Below are positions 42,035 through 50,311 of a stretch of 64,000 bases of DNA, in pieces (within the stretch, counting starts at the first letter, position 1; every line of letters starts with the position of its first letter). The stretch spans positions 1-64,000 of the forward strand of contig NZ_JAHKRN010000043.1 of assembly GCF_019396385.1 (NCBI RefSeq), read 5' to 3'. The translations under genes were made by a program, and so were the position numbers. The notes beneath the pieces were generated by a model. That model saw only the letters and a list, made by a program, of their open reading frames with translations. It had not been told where the DNA came from and ran no database searches. The DNA comes from Nonomuraea harbinensis (GTDB taxonomy: Bacteria > Actinomycetota > Actinomycetes > Streptosporangiales > Streptosporangiaceae).

Positions 42035-43519
42035 GTGAAGCGCCTGCTCATCCCCCTCGCAGCCGCCAGCCTGGGCCTTACCGCTCTGGCTATACCGGCC
42101 CAAGCCGCCCCCCACTGGGTCAAGGACCCTCTGACACCCCAAGCGAAGGACGCCTACGGCGCCGCCTTCTTCTGGCTCGACGCCAACGGCGCGGCCCTCA
42201 AGAAGGCCACCCAGTACCACTGGGACGCCAAGAAGGTCGACAAGATCGTTCGTAAGGGCGGCACCACTCCCGACGACGGCAAGCCGGGCGCCACGGCTCC
42301 GGCGACGACCGGCTCGGGCGGCAAGACCAAGAACGTCAACCTGCCGAAGACCATCGGCAAGGTCTTCTTCGTCGACAAGGCCGGCAAGCACCGCTGGTGC
42401 TCGGCCACCTCGATCCAGTCCCGCCACCGCAACCTCGTAGCCACCGCCGGCCATTGCGTGTACGAGAGCGGCGAGGACGTCTTCGCCAAGTGGGTCTTCG
42501 TCCCCGGCTACTACCAGGGCACCGCCAAGTTCGGCGTCTACGTGGGCGCCTACGCCTTCACGACCTACGACCTCGACACCTACGACGACTACGACGGCGA
42601 CTACGCGTTCGTGGCCGTTCACAACGGCTTCGCGCTGGCCGGCGAGAAGGAAGTCACGCCCAAGGAGTACAAGGCCTGGGCCGGTGACAAGTGGGTCAAG
42701 CCGCGCGAGATCACCCGCGAGGAGTTCGGCAAGTGCCAGCTCAACCTCGGCGAGTGCTGGTCGGAGGGCAAGGACACGAACCCCGACCTGGTCGGCCCCG
42801 ACCACCCGGACGCTGTCCTGGAGAAGGTCGAGGTCAGCCCGGAGACGTACAACAAGGCCAAGGTCGGCCGCGCGCAGGGCGCCAAGTACGGCGAGCCGGT
42901 CACCGAGGCGGTCACCTACGCCCAGTGGAAGGCCTACAAGGGTCCCGGCACCAAGGGCAAGGACAAGGTCGGCAACTACACCGTCACGCGCTACCACGTG
43001 CAGCGCTGGGTGAAGCCCGGCACGTCCCGCAAGTACTTCGAGGGCCGGTTCGTCATCGGCGTGGCCAAGGACACCGGCCGCCTCGGTGACGTCGTCGGCG
43101 GCCAGGGCTTCGCCTGGAACCAGCCGATGAACCAGCAGACGATGGTCTTCGGCTACCCGGCCGCCCCGCACCCCGACGGCGACAAGCCGTTCACCGGCGT
43201 GACGCCGAAGTACTGCTACGGCAAGACGGGCACCAAGACCATCCAGGCGAACATGTTCAAGGTGGAGACCCACCAGGTGCTCAAGTGCTCGATGACCCCG
43301 GGCGCCGACGGCGGCCCGTGGCTCATCAAGTGGAACAACGCCAAGCGCACCGGCTACGTCAACGGCGTGACCAGCGTGTTCTACGACAACGACGGCAACG
43401 ACCGGGTCGACCACATCAGCTCGGCCTACTTCGACGGCGAGACGGCGGACGTCTACAACAAGGCGAACTACGCCCAGACGAAGTCGATCGTCGGCCCGAA
43501 CGGCGAGCTCCTGCAGTAG
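42035..43519 (+). CDS. Secreted trypsin-fold pseudoprotease with long insertion (array gene 5)
   Basis: 494 residues from GTG 42035, GGAG seven bases upstream; GTG-AAG-CGC mirrors the TTG-AAG-CGC of the siblings. Signal peptide about 1-24 (AIPAQA). His140 and Asp189 (GDYAFVAV) are kept; the nucleophile is Asp425 (GADGGPW, codon 43307). The 147-residue insertion (199-345) again has four motif copies (EVTPKEYKAWAG, EITREEFGKC, EVSPETYNKA, AVTYAQWKAYKG). Its leader does not resemble those of genes 3 and 4. A terminator follows. Confidence 0.88.
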   Translation: MKRLLIPLAAASLGLTALAIPAQAAPHWVKDPLTPQAKDAYGAAFFWLDANGAALKKATQYHWDAKKVDKIVRKGGTTPDDGKPGATAPATTGSGGKTKNVNLPKTIGKVFFVDKAGKHRWCSATSIQSRHRNLVATAGHCVYESGEDVFAKWVFVPGYYQGTAKFGVYVGAYAFTTYDLDTYDDYDGDYAFVAVHNGFALAGEKEVTPKEYKAWAGDKWVKPREITREEFGKCQLNLGECWSEGKDTNPDLVGPDHPDAVLEKVEVSPETYNKAKVGRAQGAKYGEPVTEAVTYAQWKAYKGPGTKGKDKVGNYTVTRYHVQRWVKPGTSRKYFEGRFVIGVAKDTGRLGDVVGGQGFAWNQPMNQQTMVFGYPAAPHPDGDKPFTGVTPKYCYGKTGTKTIQANMFKVETHQVLKCSMTPGADGGPWLIKWNNAKRTGYVNGVTSVFYDNDGNDRVDHISSAYFDGETADVYNKANYAQTKSIVGPNGELLQ

Positions 43520-43532
43520 TCGTCAGAACGTG

Positions 43533-43563
43533 AAGAGCCCGCCGGTGCGCCCGGCGGGCTCTT
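43533..43563. terminator. Terminator shared by array gene 5 and the NsdA-like gene
   Basis: A perfect 13-bp stem AAGAGCCCGCCGG with a five-base loop and a following T-run, between converging genes. Confidence 0.85.
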
Positions 43564-43569
43564 TCGTCT

Positions 43570-44928
43570 TCAGACCCCCGCGAGCTCCCGCGTCCGCTCC
43601 CTCAGCGCCCGGACCGGGGCCTCGTTCTTGTACGGCTCCAGCCGCCTGCGCAGGTCGGCCATGTAGGTGCGGGAGCGGGCCGACTGCAGCTCGCTCCCCA
43701 GCGTCATGGCGCCGAGCGCCACCGAGCAGGCTTCCTCCAGCTCGCCGCACTGCAGCAGCCCGGCGGCCAGCAGCGACAGGTTGAACATGCGGCCGCGTAC
43801 GAAGCGGCCGTCCATGTCGAGCGAGCGCCGCGCCTGTCGTACGGTGCGCTCGCCCTCCCCCAGGTCGCGGAAGCAGTGAGCGATCTTGGCCGACAGGTAG
43901 GCCTCGTCGAAGTAGCCCAGCCAGGGCGGCTCCCCGGCCGGCTTGCGGACGTCGAACGCGCGCTCGGCCTCGTGCAGCGCCCCGCCGCAGGCGCGGGCGT
44001 CACCCAGCCCGGCGTGCGCGTGCGCCTCCAGCACGTGGCTGGAGGCCAGCAGGGTGGCCACCCCGGCGCGGCGGGCCGAGAGCTGCGCCGCCCGGGCCAG
44101 GTCGAGCGCGTGCGCGTGCTGGCCCATGTAGATCGCCTGGTGTGCCATGCCCGCCAGGATCTCGCCGCCCAGGGCGTGGTCGTCGGAGCCCCTGGCCAGG
44201 CGCAGCGCCTGGATGAGGTAGCGCTGGGCGAGGCCGTGCTGCTCCAGGTCGTAGGCCATCCAGCCGGCCAGCCTGGTGAGCTCGGCCGCGGCCGCGGCCA
44301 GCTCGCGGCCGGTCTTGTCGCCGTACGAGCCGTCCTTGAGGAGCGGCGTCACCGCGGTGTCCAGATATCTCACGACAGACGAGCGCACGCGCCCGCTGCC
44401 GAACCGGTTGTCGAGCTCCCCGAACGAACGGGTGACCTCGTGGATGGCGGCGATGTCCGCACTGCCCACCCTGCGGGCGCCCGCTGCGCTGGGCCGCCCT
44501 TCCGGCGGGGAGGTGAGCCATCGCACCGCCCCTACGGAGCCCGCCCCGATCGCGAACGTCGAATCGAGCAGGAACCTCCGTCTCTCCACATCGGCCCGCC
44601 ACAGCGCCGTCACGGTCGCGACCCCCTCCTGCCACGTGTGCGTGAACTCCTGCCCGAGATCGAGGGGCGTAGCGGCGGCGGGCATGCCCAGGTCATCAGC
44701 CGTGACGGGCCTGCCCAGCCGCTGTGCGAAGATCTCGGTCAGGAGCCCGGGCACCGGGTCCCGCGGCCGCTGGCCACCGATCCATCGGAGGACGGAGCTG
44801 TGGTCGTACTTGAGGCCGGGGGTGCCACGCGTGGCTCCCAGATCGTTGAGGCGCCTGGCCAGACCCTTGTGGGAAAAGCCCGCCTCCACGATGAGCTGCC
44901 GCAGCAGTCGATTGGGCTCGCGTTTCAT
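43570..44928 (-). CDS. NsdA-like TPR-containing regulator
   Basis: 452 residues from ATG 44928 (MKREPNRLLRQLIVEAG), GGAGAG upstream; an ATG at 44961 lies in the inverted-repeat region and is not preferred. The N-terminal 100 residues are a divergent helix-turn-helix (FSHKGLARRLNDLGATRGTP, YDHSSVLRWIGGQRP). The rest is helical repeats of the TPR type (GWMAYDLEQHGLAQRYLIQALRLARG; AKIAHCFRDLGEGERTVRQA). This matches the actinobacterial family that includes Streptomyces NsdA, a negative regulator of development and antibiotic production; orthology is not proven here. Confidence 0.85.
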   Translation of the reverse strand: MKREPNRLLRQLIVEAGFSHKGLARRLNDLGATRGTPGLKYDHSSVLRWIGGQRPRDPVPGLLTEIFAQRLGRPVTADDLGMPAAATPLDLGQEFTHTWQEGVATVTALWRADVERRRFLLDSTFAIGAGSVGAVRWLTSPPEGRPSAAGARRVGSADIAAIHEVTRSFGELDNRFGSGRVRSSVVRYLDTAVTPLLKDGSYGDKTGRELAAAAAELTRLAGWMAYDLEQHGLAQRYLIQALRLARGSDDHALGGEILAGMAHQAIYMGQHAHALDLARAAQLSARRAGVATLLASSHVLEAHAHAGLGDARACGGALHEAERAFDVRKPAGEPPWLGYFDEAYLSAKIAHCFRDLGEGERTVRQARRSLDMDGRFVRGRMFNLSLLAAGLLQCGELEEACSVALGAMTLGSELQSARSRTYMADLRRRLEPYKNEAPVRALRERTRELAGV

Positions 44929-44935
44929 CGCTCTC

Positions 44936-45052
44936 CTCCAGGCAGGAGCCGGCGCCCGCATCCTTACAGAGGGCTCTTGTTATAGCACGCTGGGTAAAGG
45001 ATGTTTGAGGAATCCTTCACTCGCTGCCGACCCGGCGGGCTCCTGCCTGGAG
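44936..45052. repeat. 117-bp segment bounded by 15-bp perfect inverted repeats
   Basis: CTCCAGGCAGGAGCC at 44936-44950 and its exact complement at 45038-45052 enclose 87 bases with a second, weaker dyad (AAGGAT ... ATCCTT, about 44998-45017). It sits in the promoter of the NsdA-like gene; GTTATA at 44979-44984 reads as TATAAC, a plausible -10 box, on the minus strand. No target-site duplication is visible, so it could be a small mobile element, a terminator-like fold for the malic-enzyme gene, or a regulatory structure. Confidence 0.5.
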
Positions 45053-45061
45053 AGAAGCCGA

Positions 45062-46234
45062 TCAGGCGCGGGCGACTCCGTCGGCCCTGGCCTGCGCGGC
45101 GACGGCGGCCGTGACCGCGGGGGCGACCCGCTCGTCGAACGGGCTCGGGATGACGTAGTCGGCGCTGAGGTCGTCGCCCACCACGCCCGCGAGCGCGTCG
45201 GCGGCGGCCACCTTCATGTTCTCGGTGATCGTGGTGGCCCGCACGTCGAGGGCGCCGCGGAAGACGCCGGGGAAGGCCAGCACGTTGTTGATCTGGTTGG
45301 GGAAGTCGGAGCGGCCGGTGGCCACGACCGCCGCGTGGCGGGCGGCGACGGCGGGCTCGACCTCGGGCGTCGGGTTGGACAGCGCGAACACGATGGCGCC
45401 GTCGGCCATGGCGGCGACCGCCCGCTCGGCGACGGTCGAGCCGGACAGGCCGACGAACACGTCCGCCCCTGCCAGCGCGTCCTCGGTGGACCCGGTGTGC
45501 TTGGCGCGGTTGGTGTCGCGGGCCAGGGCCTCCTTGACCGGGTTGAGCCCTTCGCGGCCGGAGTAGATCATGCCCTTGGAGTCGGCGACGGCGATGTCGC
45601 CGATGCCCGCCTCCAGCAGGATGCGGCTGACCGCCACGCCGGACGCCCCGGCCCCGGCCACCACGGCCCGCAGGTCGCCCAGCGAGCGGCCGGTCAGGCG
45701 GGCGGCGTTGCGCAGCGCGGCCAGCACCACGATCGCCGTGCCGTGCTGGTCGTCGTGGAAGACGGGGATGTCGAGCCGCTCGCGCAGTTGCTTCTCGACC
45801 TCGAAGCAGCGCGGCGCGCTGATGTCCTCGAGGTTGATGCCCCCGAACGAGGGCGCCAGCCGCACCACGGTCTCCACCAGCTCGTCGACGTCGGTGCAGG
45901 CGAGGCAGATGGGCACCGCGTCGACGCCGCCGAACTCCTTGAACAGCAGCGCCTTGCCCTCCATGACCGGCATGGCGGCCACGGGTCCGATGTCGCCCAG
46001 GCCGAGCACGGCGGTGCCGTCGCTGACGACGGCGACCACGTTGGAGATCCAGGTATAGGTGTCGGCCAGCGCGGGCGTCTCGGCGATGGCGCTGCAGACG
46101 CGTGCAACGCCGGGCGTGTAGGCGAGCGCCAGATCGTCGGCGTTGCGCACCGGAACGGTCGAGCGGACCTCAAGCTTCCCCCCGCGGTGCAGGGCGAAGG
46201 CCGGATCGGATTCGTGAGCGGATGTGATGGACAC
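45062..46234 (-). CDS. NAD(P)-dependent malic enzyme
   Basis: 390 residues from GTG 46234 (VSITSAHESDPAFALHRGGK), five bases after GGGG. The malate/metal region has DLALAYTPGVARVCSAI, the catalytic Lys in MEGKALLFKEFGG and FHDDQHGTA; the NAD-binding domain has VAGAGASGVAVSRILL. It decarboxylates malate to pyruvate. About 390 residues is the short bacterial type without the phosphotransacetylase extension. The open frame extends upstream to 46369 without homology. Confidence 0.92.
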   Translation of the reverse strand: MSITSAHESDPAFALHRGGKLEVRSTVPVRNADDLALAYTPGVARVCSAIAETPALADTYTWISNVVAVVSDGTAVLGLGDIGPVAAMPVMEGKALLFKEFGGVDAVPICLACTDVDELVETVVRLAPSFGGINLEDISAPRCFEVEKQLRERLDIPVFHDDQHGTAIVVLAALRNAARLTGRSLGDLRAVVAGAGASGVAVSRILLEAGIGDIAVADSKGMIYSGREGLNPVKEALARDTNRAKHTGSTEDALAGADVFVGLSGSTVAERAVAAMADGAIVFALSNPTPEVEPAVAARHAAVVATGRSDFPNQINNVLAFPGVFRGALDVRATTITENMKVAAADALAGVVGDDLSADYVIPSPFDERVAPAVTAAVAAQARADGVARA

Positions 46235-46510
46235 AGCGACCCCAGTAGTGGTTGTGACGGAAGAGACCTTGGGCAGACGGGCGGAGATGCCTGGCCTCGG
46301 TTCGCCAGGATCCCCTCGTCGATGCCTCGGAGGGGTACGGGGGTCACCCGTCGCTCCATAGTGACACATGCTGAGACGGGATCAGGTAGCCCCCCTGACG
46401 CCGCTTCGTTGACGCATCGTTAAAAGCCCGATGACTGACTGCAGCTAAACCCGCTCTAAACTGCACAAAGCTCAACCTTTCTCCGCATACCACTTCAAGG
46501 AGGCCTCCCC

Positions 46511-47374
46511 ATGGCCCTCTGGTCCATGAAGCGCCGAGGCATGGCCGCCGGCGCCCTTGCGTTGACCGCCACCCTGACCCTGTCCGCGTGCGGCAGCGAC
46601 TCGGGAGGTTCCGGTACGACCTCCGCCAGCGCCTCCGCGGACGCCGGTGACGCGGCGGGCGGCGCCAAGCTGGTGCAGCCCGGCAAGCTGACGGTCTGCA
46701 CCAACGTCCCCTACGAGCCGTTCCAGTTCAAGGAAGGCGACAAGATCGTCGGCTTCGACGTCGACATCGTGGACCTCGTCGCCAAGAAGCTCGGCGTCGA
46801 GCAGGAGATCGTCGACATCGACTTCGCGGTGATCAAGAGCGGCGCCGCCATGGCCACCAACAAGTGCGACCTGGCCGCCGCCGGCATGACCATCACCGAG
46901 GAGCGCAAGGCGAACATCACGTTCTCCGACCCGTACTTCGACGCCACCCAGGCCCTCCTGGCCAAGAAGGGCACCGGCGCCACGTCCCTGGAGGACGTCA
47001 AGGCCAAGGGTCTCAAGCTGGGCGCCCAGGCCAGCACGACCGGCCTCGACTACGTCAAGAAGAACGGGTTCGACCCGACCGAGTACGCCGACTCCCCCAA
47101 GGAGCTCCTCGCTCTGCAGGCCGGCCAGGCCGACGTGATCGTCCAGGACCTGCCCGTGGTGCTCACCTGGCTGAAGAAGCCGGAGATCGCGGAGAAGTTC
47201 GAGCTGATCGCCAGCCTCGACACCGGCGAGCAGTACGGCCTCGGCATGAAGAAGGACGCCGACCCGGTCCTGGTCAAGACCGTCAACGAGGAGCTCGCCG
47301 CGGCCAAGTCCAACGGGACGTACGAGGAGATCTTCGTGAAGTGGTTCGACAAGAAGCCCGGCGAGCTGGGCTGA
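46511..47374 (+). CDS. Polar amino-acid ABC transporter substrate-binding lipoprotein
   Basis: 287 residues with a Sec lipoprotein signal (lipobox TLTLSACGSD, Cys at about residue 27) and a Ser/Ala/Gly-rich linker. The binding domain is of the SBP_bac_3 class (PGKLTVCTNVPYEPFQFKEG; FDVDIVDLVAKKLG; AAAGMTITEERKANITFSDP). GGAGG precedes the ATG at 46511. First gene of a three-gene transporter operon; ligand probably a polar amino acid such as glutamate or glutamine, not identifiable with certainty. Confidence 0.92.
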   Translation: MALWSMKRRGMAAGALALTATLTLSACGSDSGGSGTTSASASADAGDAAGGAKLVQPGKLTVCTNVPYEPFQFKEGDKIVGFDVDIVDLVAKKLGVEQEIVDIDFAVIKSGAAMATNKCDLAAAGMTITEERKANITFSDPYFDATQALLAKKGTGATSLEDVKAKGLKLGAQASTTGLDYVKKNGFDPTEYADSPKELLALQAGQADVIVQDLPVVLTWLKKPEIAEKFELIASLDTGEQYGLGMKKDADPVLVKTVNEELAAAKSNGTYEEIFVKWFDKKPGELG

Positions 47375-47377
47375 TCC

Positions 47378-48205
47378 ATGGCGGACCAGCCGAAGGCGGC
47401 TGAGCCGGCCAAGCGCCGGCTCAGCCCTCGCAAGAGGCAGCGCATCTTCCGCGGCGTCCAGTACGCCATCCTGGTCGCCGCCTTGGTCGCCCTCGCCCTT
47501 TACGCCGACTGGGCCAGCCTGGCCCAGAACTTCGCGCGGCTGGACATCGCCGAGCTGATGCTGCCCGACCTGTTCACGGTCGCGCTGCTCAACACGATGG
47601 TGTACGCGGTCGGCGGGTTCCTGTTCTCCTTCGTGTTCGGCCTGATCGTGGCGCTGATGCGGCTGTCCCCGGTGGGCCCGTACCGGTGGCTGGCGACGCT
47701 CTACATCGAGATCTTCCGGGGCGTGCCCGCCCTGCTGGTCTTCCTGATGATCGTCTTCCTGCCGCTGGCGCTGCCAGGTTTCGCGGTGCCCTTCGGCACC
47801 TACGGCCAGGCCATTCTCGGCCTCGGCCTGGTCGGCACCGCCTACCAGGCGGAGATCTTCCGGGCGGGCCTGCAGGCGGTGCCCCGGGGGCAGACGGAGG
47901 CCGCCAGGTCGCTGGGCATGTCGGCGACCAGGGCCCAGTTCACCGTGGTGGTCCCGCAGGCCATCCGGATCGTCATCCCGCCGACCACCAACCAGTTCGT
48001 GGCCCTGCTCAAGGACTCCTCGCTGGTGCTCTTCCTGGGCGTTTCGGGCCAGTACGTCGATCTGACCAAGTTCGGCAACGACATGGCGTCCACCCACGCC
48101 AACGCCACGCCCATTCTGGTCGCCGGCCTGACGTACCTGATCGTCACGGTACCGCTGGGCTACCTGGCGGGACGTCTGGAGAAGCGCAAGGGGACGAGCC
48201 GATGA
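47378..48205 (+). CDS. Amino-acid ABC transporter permease (HisM/GlnP type)
   Basis: 275 residues. Hydrophobic spans begin [20 protein letters not shown]; the cytoplasmic loop has [20 protein letters not shown], the EAA motif that contacts the ATPase. Starts three bases after the binding-protein stop. Its stop overlaps the ATPase start (ATGA at 48202). A single permease is encoded, implying a homodimeric pore. Confidence 0.92.
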   Translation: MADQPKAAEPAKRRLSPRKRQRIFRGVQYAILVAALVALALYADWASLAQNFARLDIAELMLPDLFTVALLNTMVYAVGGFLFSFVFGLIVALMRLSPVGPYRWLATLYIEIFRGVPALLVFLMIVFLPLALPGFAVPFGTYGQAILGLGLVGTAYQAEIFRAGLQAVPRGQTEAARSLGMSATRAQFTVVVPQAIRIVIPPTTNQFVALLKDSSLVLFLGVSGQYVDLTKFGNDMASTHANATPILVAGLTYLIVTVPLGYLAGRLEKRKGTSR

Positions 48206-48945
48206 CGCACGCGATCGAGATCAGGGACCTGCACAAGCACTTCGGCCAGAACGAGGTGCTGCGCGGCATCGACATGACCGTCGAGCCCGGCCAGGTCGTC
48301 TGCGTCATCGGGCCGTCGGGCTCCGGCAAGTCGACGCTGCTGCGCTGCGTCAACCTGCTGGAGGAGCCCACCCGGGGCAAGGTCTTCGTCGACGGCGTCG
48401 AGGTGAACGACCCCGACGCCGACATCGACGCGGTACGACGCCGCATCGGCATGGTGTTCCAGCAGTTCAACCTGTTCCCGCACATGACGGCGCTGCAGAA
48501 CGTGATGATCGCCCAGCAGCGGGTGCTGAAGCGCGGCAAGCGGGACGCCGAGAAGATCGCCAGGGAGAACCTGGAGAAGGTCGGCGTCGGCGAGAAGTGC
48601 GACTCCTTCCCCATCCAGCTCTCCGGCGGGCAGCAGCAGCGGGTGGCCATCGCCAGGGCGCTGGCCATGGACCCCGGCCTCATGCTGTTCGACGAGCCCA
48701 CCTCCGCGCTCGACCCCGAGCTGGTCGGCGACGTGCTCGCGGTCATGCGCAAGCTGGCCGAGGAGGGCATGACCATGCTCGTGGTCACCCATGAGATGGG
48801 GTTCGCCCGCCAGGTGGCCGACCGGGTGGTGTTCATGGACGGCGGCGTCATCGTCGAGGACGGCCCGCCCGCCCAGGTGATCGGCGATCCGCAGCACGAG
48901 CGGACCCGCACCTTCCTGGAACGCGTGCTGCACCCCGAGGAGTGA
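48202..48945 (+). CDS. Amino-acid ABC transporter ATP-binding protein (GlnQ type)
   Basis: 247 residues: Walker [11 protein letters not shown]-loop [16 protein letters not shown], signature LSGGQQQR, Walker [13 protein letters not shown] and switch His in [10 protein letters not shown]. Complete and of normal length. The ATG 48202 overlaps the permease stop. Third gene of the transporter operon. Confidence 0.94.
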   Translation: MTHAIEIRDLHKHFGQNEVLRGIDMTVEPGQVVCVIGPSGSGKSTLLRCVNLLEEPTRGKVFVDGVEVNDPDADIDAVRRRIGMVFQQFNLFPHMTALQNVMIAQQRVLKRGKRDAEKIARENLEKVGVGEKCDSFPIQLSGGQQQRVAIARALAMDPGLMLFDEPTSALDPELVGDVLAVMRKLAEEGMTMLVVTHEMGFARQVADRVVFMDGGVIVEDGPPAQVIGDPQHERTRTFLERVLHPEE

Positions 48946-48947
48946 TC

Positions 48948-48977
48948 GCTGGACGCCCGCGCGACCGGGCGTCCAGC
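48948..48977 (+). terminator. Terminator of the amino-acid transporter operon
   Basis: A perfect 12-bp stem GCTGGACGCCCG with a six-base loop, followed by ACTTTT, directly after the ATPase stop. Confidence 0.85.
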
Positions 48978-48999
48978 ACTTTTCATGTAATACTCCCGC

Positions 49000-49425
49000 A
49001 TGGACTTGACCTCTTACGCCGAGTGGGCGGTCCGTCTCGTCAACGACCCGGAACCGCCGCCCGGCCTGCGGGAGCTGCGGGCCGAGCTGGCCGCGGTGTT
49101 CGACGCCGCGGGCGCCGAGGAGCGGCTGGTGGCCCTGCTCAACGACCTGCTCGTGCGCTACCCCGTACGGCCTCAGCTCACCGACCACGACGGCCGGGGC
49201 TGGCACCTGCACCTGGCCGGCCACACCGGCGCCGCCGCCGTGATGGGGCTCGCCTCGGTAGTGGCGGAGCTGGGCGCCGACCGGCTCGGCCGCTGCCTGG
49301 AGACGCGCTGCGACCGCGCCTTCCTCGACACCTCGTCCAACCGGTCGCGCCGCTACTGCTCGCCCCGCTGCGCCAGCAGGGCCAACGTCGCGGCCTACCG
49401 GGCGCGCCGCCGCGGCGGCCAGTAG
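49000..49425 (+). CDS. CGNR zinc-finger protein
   Basis: 141 residues. The C-terminal zinc finger has C-x4-C (RCLETRCDRAF), then SSNRSRRYCSPRCASRANVA, matching the CGNR family; the N-terminal helical part is the ABATE-like domain. Thought to be a transcription regulator acting on stress genes. It converges with sodX, and the last 31 bases of the two genes overlap. Confidence 0.88.
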   Translation: MDLTSYAEWAVRLVNDPEPPPGLRELRAELAAVFDAAGAEERLVALLNDLLVRYPVRPQLTDHDGRGWHLHLAGHTGAAAVMGLASVVAELGADRLGRCLETRCDRAFLDTSSNRSRRYCSPRCASRANVAAYRARRRGGQ

Positions 49426-49691
49426 CGCAGCACGACGCGGCCCACGAGCTCGGGGACCGCGCCGAAGTCCCAGCTGTCGCGGCGGCCGCTCGCGCGCTGG
49501 TTGTCGCTCTCCAGCCACCAGCCGTCGGCGCCGTGCCAGGCGGCCCGCTTGACGATCAGCCGCTCCGGCTCGCCGGGCAGCCGGGCCACCACGATGTCGC
49601 CCGGCCGGGGCGGCACCCGGCGGCACACCAGCAGCCAGTCTCCCGGCAGCAGCGCGGGCCGCATCGAGTCGCCCTCGACACGCACTCTCAT
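49395..49691 (-). CDS. sodX: Ni-SOD maturation signal peptidase (SodX)
   Basis: 98 residues from ATG 49691 (MRVRVEGDSMRPALLPGDW). It is an S26 signal-peptidase-like protease: catalytic Ser in GDSMRP, Lys in ERLIVKRAAW, and the GDIVVARLPG strand. No membrane anchor, unlike Sec signal peptidases. Divergent from sodN; it removes the N-terminal extension of the SodN precursor to expose the nickel-binding His. The start at 49757 overlaps the sodN promoter and is not preferred. Confidence 0.85.
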   Translation of the reverse strand: MRVRVEGDSMRPALLPGDWLLVCRRVPPRPGDIVVARLPGEPERLIVKRAAWHGADGWWLESDNQRASGRRDSWDFGAVPELVGRVVLRYWPPRRRAR

Positions 49692-49781
49692 GGGCCGCCA
49701 CCCCTTTCTCCCCGGGGGTTCGGAGACGAGTAAGGTCGGTACGAGGACCAAGCTCATTCGGCATCTAGGAAGGACTTTCTG

Positions 49782-50183
49782 ATGCTCGCACGACTGCTAC
49801 GACCCAAGCATGTCGCTTCCGCGCACTGCGACCTGCCCTGCGGCGTCTATGACCCGGCACAGGCCCGGATCGAGGCGGAGTCGGTGAAGGCGATCATGGA
49901 AAAGTACGCGGCGAACGAGGACCCGGTCTTCCGCGCCCGTGCCATCACCATCAAGGAGGAGCGCGCGGAGCTGGTCAAGCACCACCTCTGGGTGCTCTGG
50001 ACCGACTACTTCAAGCCGCCGCACCTGGAGCAGTACCCCCAGCTCCACCAGCTCTTCTGGGACGCCACCAAGCTGGCCGGCGCCGCCGGGGCCAAGGGCA
50101 CCGTCGACGTCGCCAAGGGCGAGGAGCTCCTCGGCAAGATCGACGAGATCTCCAAGATCTTCTGGGAGACCAAGGCCGCCTAA
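49782..50183 (+). CDS. sodN: Nickel superoxide dismutase precursor
   Basis: 133 residues. The Ni-hook HCDLPCGVYDP begins at residue 15; the first 14 residues (MLARLLRPKHVASA) are the leader cut by SodX, after which His1, Cys2 and Cys6 bind nickel. The four-helix bundle that follows is typical (KHHLWVLWTDYFKPPHLEQY). Length is normal. AGGAAGGA lies upstream. It detoxifies superoxide in the cytosol. Expression in related species is nickel-dependent through Nur; no clear Nur box was identified here. Confidence 0.95.
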   Translation: MLARLLRPKHVASAHCDLPCGVYDPAQARIEAESVKAIMEKYAANEDPVFRARAITIKEERAELVKHHLWVLWTDYFKPPHLEQYPQLHQLFWDATKLAGAAGAKGTVDVAKGEELLGKIDEISKIFWETKAA

Positions 50184-50191
50184 ACCGGCCT

Positions 50192-50229
50192 AAAGGCTCT
50201 GTGCGGCCTTCAGGCCGCGCAGAGCCTTT
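50192..50229 (+). terminator. Terminator of sodN
   Basis: An 18-bp stem AAAGGCTCTGTGCGGCCT with one G-T wobble and a two-base loop, followed by T. Confidence 0.85.
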
Positions 50230-50311
50230 TCCGTTGAGGGCGAGTCTGAATCCGCCAAGCAGCTCCTTCTGGCGGTAAGTTGCAGTCAGCGTCGTATACG
50301 CGAGGAGGAAC

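Noticed and set aside
36704-43519. The Ser-to-Asp array as pseudogenes
   Set aside because: Four full-length frames with signal peptides, conserved cysteines, terminators and the same substitution are not what decay produces.
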